Shown: positions 1-11,404 of the stretch, in pieces
Layout: each line of letters begins with the position of its first letter
Position numbering within the stretch: the first letter of the stretch is position 1
Assembly: GCA_038501195.1 (NCBI GenBank)
Contig: JBBPUQ010000006.1
Coordinates: forward strand, 3,720,001 to 3,784,000
Origin: Nemania diffusa
Lineage: Eukaryota > Ascomycota > Sordariomycetes > Xylariales > Xylariaceae
DNA: 64,000 nucleotides
Reading direction: 5' to 3'
Made by a program: the position numbers and the translations under genes
Notes under the pieces: generated by a model
Databases searched by the model: none
Told to the model about the DNA's origin: nothing
Seen by the model: the letters and a program-made list of their open reading frames with translations, nothing else

Positions 1-493
1 TCCGTAACATTGTGAGCTACTGACGGCCTAGACAGTATCGTTTCTAGATATGAGCAAGTGCCTGTTGTATATGAGCTCCCCCTCATTTTCTAGGCGAGCG
101 ACAGGCCTCGCGGTTAATTGCCAAGCAAATACAGCTTCAAGGCAACCTAGATAAGCCGATTGGTCATATCCCTGGGTTTTATAGAAATAGCGTGATGATA
201 ATAAGTAGTCACCTGTGGCTCAACCATCTACCCCGCGCTATTGTAGGTAAAGATTCAAACTAATATCCTTTTTTTTGTTTGCCAGGTCATAAGCGATCAT
301 CATAAAAGTAGAGCTGCAAGGTGTATATATAAAGGCTATATGGTCTGGTAAAACGAACTTGGCTTATCACGTTATAGCCCGAAAAAAATCGTACCTTTTG
401 AACATATAGGTAGTTAAATCTAAGTCCTAGAGTTCAACTTTTTGGGTAGCTCTAAGTTCTATTAGTCTATATGATTTCCTACTGTTTCTATGT
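1..493. other. AT-rich spacer, no gene seen
   Basis: No reading frame with coding character or a recognisable family was seen. The stretch is AT-rich with stops in all frames. It lies downstream of the minus-strand glycosyltransferase, so it may hold that gene's 3' UTR. Confidence 0.5.
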
Positions 494-1765
494 CTAAGCT
501 TCTCGTAACAAAGGACCTATCTTAATTGGCTCCGTGACCTCAAACTCTAATGGCGGTGGGATGTGCTTCTGGTTCCAATTCGCGGTTGCGTGTCTAAACC
601 AATGCGCATAGGTGCCTGGGACAACATCACTTCCCACATTCTTTCTCCATAACGAACTGAGTGTGTCGCCGAGAACCCGAAGTATCAGCCCTGTCGCGAG
701 CTTAAATCCAAAGCTCCTCGTTAAGCAGTTCTCTACGATCTCCCTCGCTTTCTTCTGATCAGAAGTCTCCTCTTCTCCCTTCTTGGGTAGTGGTGAGGAC
801 ATAAGTCGAAACTGTTCTGGTCCGTTCCAGTCCGTGAGTTCGTTAATAAGTTGGCTGCCAACTGAAAAGTCAATCGCGTAAACATGCTCACGGCAGTACT
901 TTGGGCCATCCCAGTCGTCTTCGGGGTCAACAAGGCCTAAAACCATCCTTGTAGCCTGCCCTTGAATGATGTAGTCCGTTAACAGATGCTTTACTTCTGA
1001 AGGACTATATACTCGTCCATTCTCGGTGAAGGTCATAGTATCGGTACCCATAAGCGGCAGGCCTTTTAGCAAAGGATCGGCATGCATCCCTTCGGTACTC
1101 GTTTTGCCACCGTCAGCGGCCCAAAGAGCTAGTAGTAGCCTGTGACATCGCTCAAAAAGCGCGTTGTTGCGATTTGAAGCTAGAAAGTAATTTGAGAGCT
1201 TCTTGTCATACGAGATAACCTCATAGTTAGATTTGGGATTGCCGATCGTCTCGTTCCACAGACGGTCAAGGTCGCCGATTTGAATCATGCCTACATCTGA
1301 GTAGACACCTCCATAGCGTAGCAACAGAGGCCACCTAACTAGGTCCGAGTAATGCTGCGCCGCATATTCACCACCGATAGTGCCTTCGCTAAACGCTTTG
1401 GGGAAGATCGCCGGATCGTGTAAGTCCAGGAAGCTGCCAATATGCAGCGGGGATGTCGGTTCGCAGTCTACAACGCGGATGACCCAGCCAAGCTTGCTGA
1501 AGCGCCGATGGTAGGCCCTGACAGTGCGCTGACCATATGGGTACATTTTGTTAAAGCCGGAATGCCAGAAGAACCATACATTCTTCTCATCGGTAACAGG
1601 GCGAGGATGCAGTATATCAAAATCCACATCGCTGTCTGGCCGTAGATCTAGCAAATGGTCTGGAATCTTGTAGAGACCCTCGGGGATCTCGTAATCGAAA
1701 TCGGTACTGCTCATATTGGTACTATTGAAGATAGATTGGTATTGGGTGGAGTTGATATGGGTCAT
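494..1765 (-). CDS. Capsular-polysaccharide-type glycosyltransferase (Caps_synth family)
   Basis: Intronless 423-aa protein ending in TAG at 494-496. The N-terminal third has the family pattern: FFWHSGF near residue 65, then a K-x-GW segment after a basic stretch, then YGGVYSDVG at 151-159, where GT-A glycosyltransferases of this group usually carry a DxD-like metal and sugar-nucleotide site. Here that site reads S-D-V-G, so the acidic pair is reduced. No signal peptide or clear membrane segment is visible, which suggests a cytosolic or peripheral enzyme. The family is assigned from pattern; donor and acceptor sugars are unknown. Such enzymes turn up in fungal accessory and secondary-metabolite loci, which fits the MFS transporter and Zn2Cys6 regulator downstream. 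The start at 1765 is the first ATG of the open frame; a second in-frame ATG lies 17 codons in. Confidence 0.75.
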   Translation of the reverse strand: MTHINSTQYQSIFNSTNMSSTDFDYEIPEGLYKIPDHLLDLRPDSDVDFDILHPRPVTDEKNVWFFWHSGFNKMYPYGQRTVRAYHRRFSKLGWVIRVVDCEPTSPLHIGSFLDLHDPAIFPKAFSEGTIGGEYAAQHYSDLVRWPLLLRYGGVYSDVGMIQIGDLDRLWNETIGNPKSNYEVISYDKKLSNYFLASNRNNALFERCHRLLLALWAADGGKTSTEGMHADPLLKGLPLMGTDTMTFTENGRVYSPSEVKHLLTDYIIQGQATRMVLGLVDPEDDWDGPKYCREHVYAIDFSVGSQLINELTDWNGPEQFRLMSSPLPKKGEEETSDQKKAREIVENCLTRSFGFKLATGLILRVLGDTLSSLWRKNVGSDVVPGTYAHWFRHATANWNQKHIPPPLEFEVTEPIKIGPLLREA

Positions 1766-3776
1766 GCGAATAATTGAGGCGGGAAAGAGTTATGGTAGAG
1801 AGGGTAATGTATCTAGGGAGCGAATGACTATAATTCTTCTCACAAGAAGGTCTTCTATGTGATATATATACTCGATTCTAGGCCTTAGACTTGTATACGT
1901 GAAGATGAAGGTCTGGACTATTGAGGCGTGGAAGGTCACGTGTATGATGTTCATCCTTACTCATCTCATAATCACTCCGCCTCTAAGCCCGAATTGGCTA
2001 TCATCGTATCCTATGCATCAATCTTTTATGGTTTGCTATACGGCCGGAGGCTTTCATTTCATATATAGCGTAGGCAGCTTCATAATTTCTCAACTGTATC
2101 TTTGAGTCATCTCCTGCGTAGAAAGGAGCAATCATGCTACCTAATCCTGCGAGTAATTATCATACTAGAAACTCATAGTTAGTGGCGCACATGCTGAAAG
2201 TATTAAAATGGGTTAGCGCAACTTATAATTGCAGTGACACTACTTAGTAAATATCAACTATCCTTTCACGCCTCACTGCTTCTTCGCTCAGAATAGCACA
2301 GCTCAGAGGCTTAGCAGCAAATTGATATATGTTTCCTTCGGTTGTGCACTCGCTTTTATAGGACAGTCAAAAGACATCCAAAAGTCCCCAATCTTGTTGC
2401 TGTACAATACACGGATCGCTCTAATACTTGTATTAAATAATAGTAAATCAAGCAGACATCATAAGTATGAGATGTATTAATAACCAAGGGGTAGAGTTTA
2501 TTCATTCTAGGGCCTATTAATAATGACAAGCTTGAGTTAATCGCATGCGGTCTTCTACAATATGAAGAATCTGAAGCGCATCAATGTGAATAGAAGCATA
2601 TTGGCTGATTGGACATCTTAATGCTGACGCCAAGATGAGGATATTCAGCTAGACCATCTTGGCAGGATATTGAGTAGGTACTAGTCTATGAGTCGAGTCT
2701 AGACCCAATCACTAATGCTCTAGTCTTGTTATTTGTAGCCAAGTTGTTATAGGTCGGCCCATGGTAAAGAAGAAGCATGCCACTAAGTAACCATCTCAAA
2801 ACTTCGACCTCGAAGTATATATTTCCAGAAACAAAGATGCCCATCTCTCAGTAGTCGCCACTTTAATTGTACCAACTTGAAGATGTGCTCTTACATGCTC
2901 TTATACCACTTGACGAGTTCGAGCTTGCCCTAAGTGTGGTAACACGCAACCCAGTTTATTGATTACGCATGGTGCTTATCTTTCCTCTCCCCCACCCCCG
3001 GGTAGGTTGAGCTCCACATGCGGCTCCGTTATATTGTGATCAATTACCCAGTGAGTAGTTTTATACCTACAAGTTTATATAGGTAGATCGAGACGGCGGC
3101 ACTATCCGGATTGGGGTACCGGAACCCGAAAGTCATTCAAGATGGACACCATGTGACGTGACTTATAGTATACTGCGCCACTTTTTCGCATCGCGATTAA
3201 TACGATGCACAGCAGCATCTGCCCGTAATTATCCGTTGAAACAACAAACGGGCAGGAAGCCCCAATTCATCATATCATATCGCGATGCAAGGTTGTAATC
3301 GAAATCCTGTGGGAGTGCATATTCTACCCATTTTAAGTGGTATGTAGCGGTCGGTTGCATGAGTACCGACTCCGACTCGCGTAATGTAGCATTATCAGCT
3401 CTGCCCGCCAGCCTGCATGTTGTGATCGCCCAAGACATGCCGTCCGCCAGGGAGAGTGCTCGCTCCCTGCATGTCTTATTTGCTCAATATAGTTGGGCTC
3501 CTCGGCATGTCCTCATTTCGCAAGCCGTCCATTTCATTCAGCGCGTATGGATCAACGTGTCGACTCCCGAGCTATCTTGGTCACTGCCTAAGTACCAACG
3601 TGCACCCATTAGCGGTATGCTGGCATTAATGGCCCCCAAATGAGCATCTTGCCTATTACTGCTAAAGGTCGTGACTCTGAATCTCAATCGCGTTGTTGCG
3701 CTCGACTACTTAGCGCATACGGCATGATTTAAGCAAAATTTATTGCCCTCGCTTTTGAGTAGGAATAGCTCTAGAA
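1766..3776. other. 2-kb intergenic region, no convincing gene
   Basis: This is AT-rich DNA between divergent genes. Short frames at 1899-2105, 3229-3438 (minus) and 3359-3643 lack a recognisable family and overlap each other on opposite strands. A small inverted repeat (GGGAG, 8-nt loop, CTCCC) lies near 3450-3467. The region probably holds promoters for the glycosyltransferase (leftward) and the MFS gene (rightward), but no specific element could be assigned. Confidence 0.45.
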
Positions 3777-5452
3777 ATGGCAAACGTTTTTTGCTCTCGC
3801 CAAGTCCAGAATGGATGGCTTACTATCGATTTTTGGCTCTGCACAACGCTCATGTTCCTTGTTGAGTTTGGCTGCGCTGTGTTGGGAGCGCCGTCTCCTA
3901 GGTTGTTAGAGATGATTGTTTGCCGAGAGTATTATCAGAGAAGCCACAGCACCCTAACCTCAGAAGACTGCAAGATAAAAGAAGTACAAGTGCAGCTTGG
4001 TTTCGTGTTGACTGCATTATCAACATGCTCAATTCTTGCTGGTCAGTCTAGTGCTCCTTCGGAAACCGAGTGTTATTGCGTATGCTGAGAATATTCCCAG
4101 CGACTCTTATGCAGATTCCAATGGGGGCTTTAGCCGATAAGAAGGGGATCAAAGGAGCACTACTTCTTAATATCACCAGCACAATCCTATATTGGGGTTG
4201 GATTCCCTTCGTTGGTAAGTGTCGCATTGTATCGAGTAGACTATGGCTGAGATGCTCTAGCAATCTTCACCAATCTGCCAGTATGGGCTCTTTATATTGC
4301 CCCAATTTTTATATTTATTGGTGGTGGTCCTTGGGCATCTGGCGCTCTTGTCTTCTCTACCATCAATCGACAGATAAGTCCGAGCCAAAGGTGAGTATGC
4401 TCTTGCTAGGATATGAATGTAGTTAACAGCTTGCGTGTGGTATAGAACTCCCGCGTTTTCGATAATGGAAGCCGTTTCCGGTATTGCAGACCTCGTAGGC
4501 CCGGCATTAGGAGCATTGACCATGGAACACCATATCTGGTTACCATTCTTACTTGCGACTTTGAGCTTCACCCTCATGTTTGTACCAACCTTCTTGCTAG
4601 GGGATGAGCCCATACCCTTGTCGATAGAAGTAAATGCCATCTGCCCAGGATTTGAAGCTTGCCAGTCTACCGATAGTGAAGAGCAGCCTTTACTCCACGA
4701 TATTAGCCCGTCTCATTATCCTCGCAATTCTGATAGAGTAACATTCATACGATCTACGTCCTGTATATACATCATTAGCTTTGGATCTTTTTTTCTTCTT
4801 TCTTTGGCCCGGGATTCAAATAATTTTCTCATTCCTTGGATATCTTGGCGTTTTAATGAATCAATGGCTCGAGTAAGTCTGTCTGGCTCCAGAGATTGTT
4901 GAATTTTGCTAAAGCGAATGTTCTAGGCTGGCCTCATCTTTTCTTTGAGGGCTATTGTATCATCTCTCGTCTTCTTCGTCCTACTACCATCGGCTAGCTC
5001 ATTTGCTTCTAATATCATGCGTGTGGGATCATTCGCTCGAGATTTATTGATTTCCGCTTCCAGCGTTGTGCTTCTTTGTGTTGGGTCAATCATGGTAGCA
5101 TTCTCATCAAATATTTCCACACTGGTGGTCGGTTTTTGCATTACGACCTTAGGATCCGGTGCTACAGTCAGTCTCCGTGCTTTCCTGGCCTCGAAAGTCG
5201 ACAGGTCTTTTTCCGGTCGCATTTTTGCAGCAATATCAGCCACTTCCACGATAGGCAGTCTTGTGGGTATGCCATTAATGGGAACGCTATACTCGCTCAG
5301 TATATCGAAAGAAGCGAGTAGTATTTCTTTGCCCTTTGTTCTAGCTGCTGTAAGTTTCCCCAATCTTGCCTGGAATCCAAACCTTGACTTTGTCCTAGGT
5401 GGCCTATTTTCTTGTTTTATTTGTTATTGGCTCGGTACGATTTTCAATCTAG
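3777..5452 (+). CDS. Major facilitator superfamily transporter (12-TM type)
   Basis: Six exons splice in phase: 3777-4041, 4101-4214, 4261-4390, 4446-4872, 4927-5349 and 5399-5452, giving 470 aa. The N-terminal part has a first membrane helix, then LLEMIVCREYY and a cysteine-bearing loop typical of a fungal MFS subgroup. Exon 2 carries the loop 2-3 signature MGALADKKGIKG (motif A). Exon 3 has FIGGGPWASGAL. The second half keeps regular hydrophobic segments and a glycine-rich loop (LGSGATVSLRAFL). The last exon adds a short hydrophobic tail. All six exons join without stops, so the gene looks functional. Substrate is unknown; efflux of a metabolite is an inference from the neighbouring glycosyltransferase and regulator. 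A paralogous, damaged copy lies at about 11.4-13.1 kb. The intron at 4215-4260 (46 nt) is short but phase-consistent. Confidence 0.85.
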
Positions 5453-5625
5453 TCTAAGAGTTGCCGTAGGAGCTAGAATCACACACATTTTTACCTTCCT
5501 TGTCTCTATGAGGGTTTTTTGTGGGTTTTATGTGATCATGACATTGAATATGGGTATATGTATACTTGTTACTACTGTATGATACGTGTAGCTTATTCAA
5601 AACAAATTCGAAATCATTGATATTG

Positions 5626-6315
5626 CTAGTGCTTTGGACAGACCCAGCAAACTCGCGCGAGAGTCATTGTAGTATCTCTCAGCCCCGTCTTACAGTCGAA
5701 CGCCCACACGGATGGCGCATGTTCTGGGACAAGCTTCACATCCATATCCTCAGGCTTGCTGGGTGGAACAGTAAAGTTCACCCGGCCCCTGTTCATCTCA
5801 ATGCGACCCTCAAGCTCAGCATTGCCAATGGCACAGATACCAAGAACGTCTTCAAGGTCGGTGTCTGACAAGAAAGTAGCAACTTCTTCCACAAAACCTA
5901 CTGGTAGGTCATATTCCTCATACTCGGACTGTGCAGGATGATTAAATCCAAATTCGTATGGAACTAACTTTCCGCCCATGAACCGCCAAGATCTAGGGAC
6001 GACATAACCACCTGCGACTTTGCCGCTGGGGGGTACCGGCCACGGGGTAGACACATGTCCAAACTCGACTACCGTTTCCCCCTTTTCAATAGTAAAATGC
6101 TTGTGCAAGAGGCTGAGCCCTACCTTCGAAGCTATATCATAGCGTTCGAAGATGTCCCTGCGTATAAAAATTAATGCGATTCGTATTGACGTAAGAGATA
6201 CCTACTTGAGCTCGTGGAGATCGTTTCTCTCTCCAAGGACTGCTAGCCGAGCCTGAAGGACCTGGTTCGCCTGGCTCAGTGTGCTAAGGTTGTTAAACAC
6301 ATTGATGTCTTCCAT
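5626..6315 (-). CDS. Unknown conserved-looking protein, 213 aa
   Basis: Two exons, 6206-6315 and 5626-6157, joined by a 48-nt intron in phase 2 that rebuilds a lysine codon (HELK-DIFERYD). The spliced product is 213 aa. The start ATG at 6313-6315 opens a short helical N-terminus rich in Q, N and L. The middle holds a P/G-rich segment (STPWPVPPSGK), followed by an acidic helical stretch and the tail CWVCPKH, a CxxC pair two residues from the end. No signal peptide or membrane helix was seen. I do not recognise the family. The gene converges on the MFS gene, whose stop is 173 nt away. This, with the shared accessory block, is the only hint of a linked function. The second exon alone is open for 177 codons. 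Confidence 0.6.
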
Positions 6316-7086
6316 GGTATCGTAGTCTTGTCGATGTAATTACTATCGAACCGGGACGAGGACATATGTTGGCTTGACCTATCTCATATCACATCTTAGC
6401 CCCGACTACTAGACTAACTTGGGACACTTATACCGGGCAAGCCTGGGTAGCTGGCTCTCCATGACCGAGACTTTCCTTCGCTCTACGAGCAGAGCCTCAA
6501 TCTCTTGGCTCTCCGCAAACACCTATACACGTGGTGCAGACGTAGGTGATAAGGTGCTGCTACGCTAAGAGCCAATTGCAATACTTGAAAACCCCACTAA
6601 AGCCGAAGAGGGTGTGAGAGTGAAACCCGTACTGTACCTATGATTGGCCTCTTAGTAAGTTTCGCATAGAGAATCAGCTACTTGGGGCTCTGTCGGTCAG
6701 ACTGGGGTTGATCTACCCCGTCACGAGTCATCCCTCGAGCCCAGATCCCCTTCACTTGTGGTTTCGCATCCGGTTAATTATGCATTACGCACTCTGAAGA
6801 ACGGCAGGCTGGCATTATCTGCATACTTATAGATATGTATTAAGGTATGTTTTCGATAGTCAGGTAGGTAAGCCGAGCAGCAGGCTAGAGTGGAGCAACG
6901 GATGGAACGGATCAAGACCCAAGCGCACGAGAACCTTCCCCTATAGGCTCAGCTGCGGACCGGCATAACTATCATTCCGCAGCTGAACATCGAATAAAAT
7001 GCTTTGTGACGCCACGCACGGGGGTTTTTTGGCGGTATTCTGCGAAAGAATGTCCTTAGGGCTCTCGGACAGCTATCAAGTCCAGA
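6316..7086. other. Divergent intergenic region
   Basis: About 770 bases between the divergent unknown gene and the Zn2Cys6 regulator. No coding frame was seen. It probably holds both promoters; no CGG-triplet pair of the kind bound by Zn2Cys6 factors could be assigned with confidence. Confidence 0.4.
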
Positions 7087-9443
7087 ATGAATGAGCTCCG
7101 TGATCATTTCGAAATGGCGAGGAGCTATGATTCGAGCGGGGAAAATCAATCGAACGAGGACCAATCTAGGCAGTCTTCTGTCGAGCTTACTCCCCCCGGT
7201 ACAAGTAGCGTTGGAGAATTGACCCCCACGAGTGAAGACAGCAGTAATGGTTCGTCCGATTCCATTGGATATCAAGGCGAAAACGACGATTCGACCAGCG
7301 AGAGGACTATTCCCAGCGTGAAGCTTTCCAGTGCAATCGAGGGTGTCGTGTCATCACATATGAGAACCACGAGTCCTCTCGTTGCATGGGAATCTGTCCA
7401 GGCTATAGCCAAGCATAATATCGCGCGTATTGGACAAAACCGCTCACTCAGGGTAAGTATTCCAAAATAACCCTGGTCCTATCCCCCTGTTGACCACCTG
7501 ATATGATAGGGTTTAGAATCAGCATGGAACGATAGGAATGCATGCCTTAGACAGGGGGATGTCCGCCTATCAGGCCAAGGGATTTCACTACATCCTCACG
7601 AAACAGTGGGGATGGTTCGACAAGATGTTAATTTGCGCCAAGATGGGCATCCAACTATAGGCTGTGACCTCGTGGGTAACAGTCTCGATATATCACTTCG
7701 AATATCAACGGGAGACCCTTCCCAAACACCACTGTCTCCAAAAACTAGCCGTATTAAGAAAAAGCGCGGTGGACCGGTGAGGCGACACCTGCTATCTGGG
7801 GATGGTAATAGCGATCTCCCCAATCCTCGACGTGGGCGACCAAGTGAGAGGGGATTTAGCTGTTCTCGTTGTGCAATCACGAAGAAAAGGGTACGTTATC
7901 AAAAGAGGTTCATTAGATGCGGCTAACTTGTATATAGTGCATCGGCAATGATGACTGCTGCGAGGCATGTTCGAAGTCACCAATATATCGGCAGCTCTGT
8001 GTTAGAGCCGATTTTAAAGACTCTCGTGTTTTGCTACATGGTAAACATTGCGTTGTCAAGCCGGAGAAGAAATAATATGGCTAACCTTTGTACCTAGACC
8101 TCTATAAAACACGAATATGCACATTACTTAATAATATCGTCGAATATACTTCGCGAAGTCCTGGCCTAGAACCTATCAAGATTACACTCTCAAATGGATT
8201 TGACGCCCAGCTAGATATTGAATTACAGCATTATGTGGCGCTTAATGAGGACGCACTCACACAGTTAGCATTTCTAATACTTTTATTTCCCAGTTTAGCA
8301 CACTTTCTCTCCTATTTGCAAATGTTTATGCATACTCCTGAAATCTCCCCTATATAAGTCGATCCTTCGCTATAAACGGCACTTTTTAACTCAGAATTTC
8401 CAATAGCACGATATTCCGTGGCCTCGAGGCGGGGATGATATACCCCACTGCCAGAAGTACGCCATTTGCTCTTCAAGATGATACGCTTACTCCAGAAAAA
8501 ATCGACCGTTATTGTGAAAGGATGGCTTGTGATATGGTTCTTAGAGAATCAAAGAACTCAACTCGCAATAGCTTACTTAATCACGTGATGGCTTTTGCTG
8601 CAACACAGATAAATCATGAAGACGCAAGAGCTAGAGTCGACGGTGTATGTATTTCTAATAGCAAATCTTTAATCGTAAGCTGACTTTGGCATAGCTAGAC
8701 ATGGTAAGACTGGCGCTCCGCTTCTGGGCTATCCAGTCTATTTTCTTCACTTATCCATGGAGAATAGAAAAAGGTGGTCACCTCGTCGGCATGTCCCCTT
8801 TACAGTTGCCCGGATATTGGAATGGTATTACACTATTACCACGCCTACTCAATCAAGAGCTTGACAGGGCTTTTGAAACACGGATGGACCAGATCGAAAA
8901 GGAGATTCTAGAGAAACTTCAAGCCGCAATCTTCAAACGGCATCGTGATTACTGGTGCTCAATTTTCCTATCATCCTTCATTCTTCTACATAGCTTGGAA
9001 AGGGACACCTGGAATATGAGCGCGTGGGATTACGAAACAAGAGGTCGAGGTCCCGCTGCCTGGCCGCTGAGAAGGAGTCCATCCGAGTACTGTGCTCAAA
9101 ACAAGCACATCGCAGACATCATCGCTACCCACTTTAAGATTGTCAATCAGGGAAGTAGCCCTCTAAAACAGAACTGGAATAAGCGTTTGAATCAGCAGCT
9201 TCTCAGCGACAGCTTACCAGCAAGGAGGTTCATCTTGAGCATACAAAGTGATTTCAACAGCCCTGCATCTCGTAAGTTAATTACACAGTCACGCCGTAGC
9301 TGTATATCGAAAGAGAGGCTCACAATGGCTTAGATTACAAGGCGGAGTTATACCGGCGCAAAGATTTCGCTCGTGGTGATCCCCAAAGTTTGAATTACAT
9401 ATATACAAAAATGCTTTTTGGGGACCGAGAAGAATATCAGTAG
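7087..9443 (+). CDS. Zn2Cys6 fungal-type transcription factor
   Basis: Seven exons join in phase: 7087-7452, 7510-7890, 7938-8040, 8098-8323, 8395-8644, 8695-9271 and 9334-9443, giving 670 aa. The binuclear zinc cluster sits unusually far in, near residue 240. It starts CSRCAITKKR at the end of exon 2 and continues C-IGNDD-CCEAC with a last Cys nine residues later in exon 3, so an intron splits the DNA-binding domain. A basic, proline-rich segment (RIKKKRGGPVRR) precedes it and may be a nuclear signal. A Ser/Glu/Thr-rich acidic region of about 120 residues forms the N-terminus. The C-terminal half is helical with a W-rich part and ends MLFGDREEYQ, like many fungal regulators. It likely controls neighbouring genes, which is inference. 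The 8324-8394 intron (weak donor GTTTAT) is the least certain junction. Confidence 0.8.
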
Positions 9444-11404
9444 CCATAGAAATATCACCTATTTATGTAATTCAAGGAAGTATCAAAGAATTATTGTTTA
9501 GAGGAGGAAATTATTGGTAATAATCATTATTGTATTTCATATTAGCGGTTTACCATCCCTTAAAATTCAGAATCCTAGATAAGCTGGGAAGATAACTCTT
9601 TAGACATAATCACTAACTAGTCTTGGAGACGGTGGTAGCTAAATGAGCCTTTAGGGGCTTCAGGCAATGAGTCCGCAGGAAGGACACTTCTAAACCCCGG
9701 GGGGTATTGATATCAGTCATTATTATTATATAAGGAGCCCTTCCCGATTATTTAGGCAGGACTTAGGACTCAATGTGCACTGACCACATAGCACTGCCTA
9801 TTAGCTTCTACCTCACTTCGTAAATATACATGACCTATCTTCACTCTGGATAAAACCCCCTGACAATTCTCTACTAATAGTCAACTCGAGTTCCTAAGTA
9901 TCCTTCCTTTCTAATACCCCGACATGAAAAACTTACGCGATATACGACTAACTGAGCTTTAGCTAGCTTATGATATAGAGGCCTGTTTTCTTCCATGAAA
10001 TATTAATAGGATTAAGCCTGATATAATTATCCCTGGCTTCGCTCCCACCTCAATCCACCCGTAGATACTTATCCAGTAGAGGATTTCATGTTGGTAAGCT
10101 TTGGAGATTCGATGCGACGAGAGGTATAATTACTATTATTCTGCGGATCTCTGGCCCGTCCTGGCCAACTACGTTTGGTTTCTATTTCTGTCGAATTCCT
10201 AGTATGCTAATAATATCAGCGCAGGAATGAGGGTTTTCCCCCGAGGGGGTTAGGACTGAAGAAATGGGTATGCTCACATTCTCGTTGCTACCCCTGCTCG
10301 AGGATGTGCGGGTGATACACGACGGGTGCTTGCGTCATTGTGGTACCCGAGGCGCGAGCATATGATGTTGTTGTTTGTACCCTGGAGTGTGCGTCTTTGT
10401 TTGACTTGAAGAATTCAAAATCCCTCCCTGGTCTCATTGATCTACTTCATATATACGATCAAGACTGCGGCATAATATCATTATTCTTTGAACCTCTTGA
10501 TCTGGATTCTGAGTGCCCATCTATTTTCCGATCTCACTTCAATTATTTCTGACCACCCCACAACCCGGCGTCCCGAGCTCTGCGCCCCTAGTTAGAGAGA
10601 CATTCTTTAAAGCAGCTTAGTAGGAGTTACACCCGGCATGCATGGGAATAACCTCACAGTAGCGGTGTGTTATATGCAGCACATGGGTTCCGGCATGTTT
10701 AGGAACCTATACTTCGGCCCTGAATCTCCTACATATCATAGGAGACATAGAACCCCTACATGACTTTATTACCGTTTAAATCTAGAAATGCCAATTATGC
10801 CAGAATTTTTTTTTGCTGGTAAAGCTATAGATGTAATTTTAAGGTACCATAAGTTCAAGTAGCATTAAGTGCATAGGTCAGCGGACTAAGACCCCAATGT
10901 GAAATCTGGCTTTCTAGGGTACCTCGAATAAGCCAAGTCGGGATTAGCCATTCGACCAGTAAAAACTCGTGTCGGAAATTTGGAAAATACTGTAGTAATA
11001 ATACTTGCGCCCCAAACAGCCCAAACAGCCCAAACAGGCATCCCTGGTTTTGGATGAGGCTCCAAATTATTTACTACCTTTACAGAAGCTGATAAGCACA
11101 CCGAATGATAACGATTGATCACAGACACAAGGGTTTACAATAAGATCATCACGATTGATAGATCACTCGTCCTCTACGATGTTCTCCGTCTCCCTGACCA
11201 TTAAGCACCTACGTTGCCCAACGATCATCTGTACAGTGGCATGTATTTAAAATGTCTCAAATAGGTCTCGCAGACAATAGAGTGACCCTAGCGTCACCTC
11301 GCACATGTGCGACCGCACTCTCTAATTTATATAGAAACCGGTTGAATCTCGTTTCTACCTGGTTATCACTCGAAAATAATGAGCCAAACTGCTCCTGCTA
11401 TGCT
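9444..11404. other. AT-rich 2-kb spacer with a small tandem repeat
   Basis: No supported gene. A three-copy CCCAAACAG tandem lies near 11009-11036. Short frames at 10340-10552 and 10886-11128 look accidental. An open frame runs from 11252 into the MFS-like start at 11405. Confidence 0.45.
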
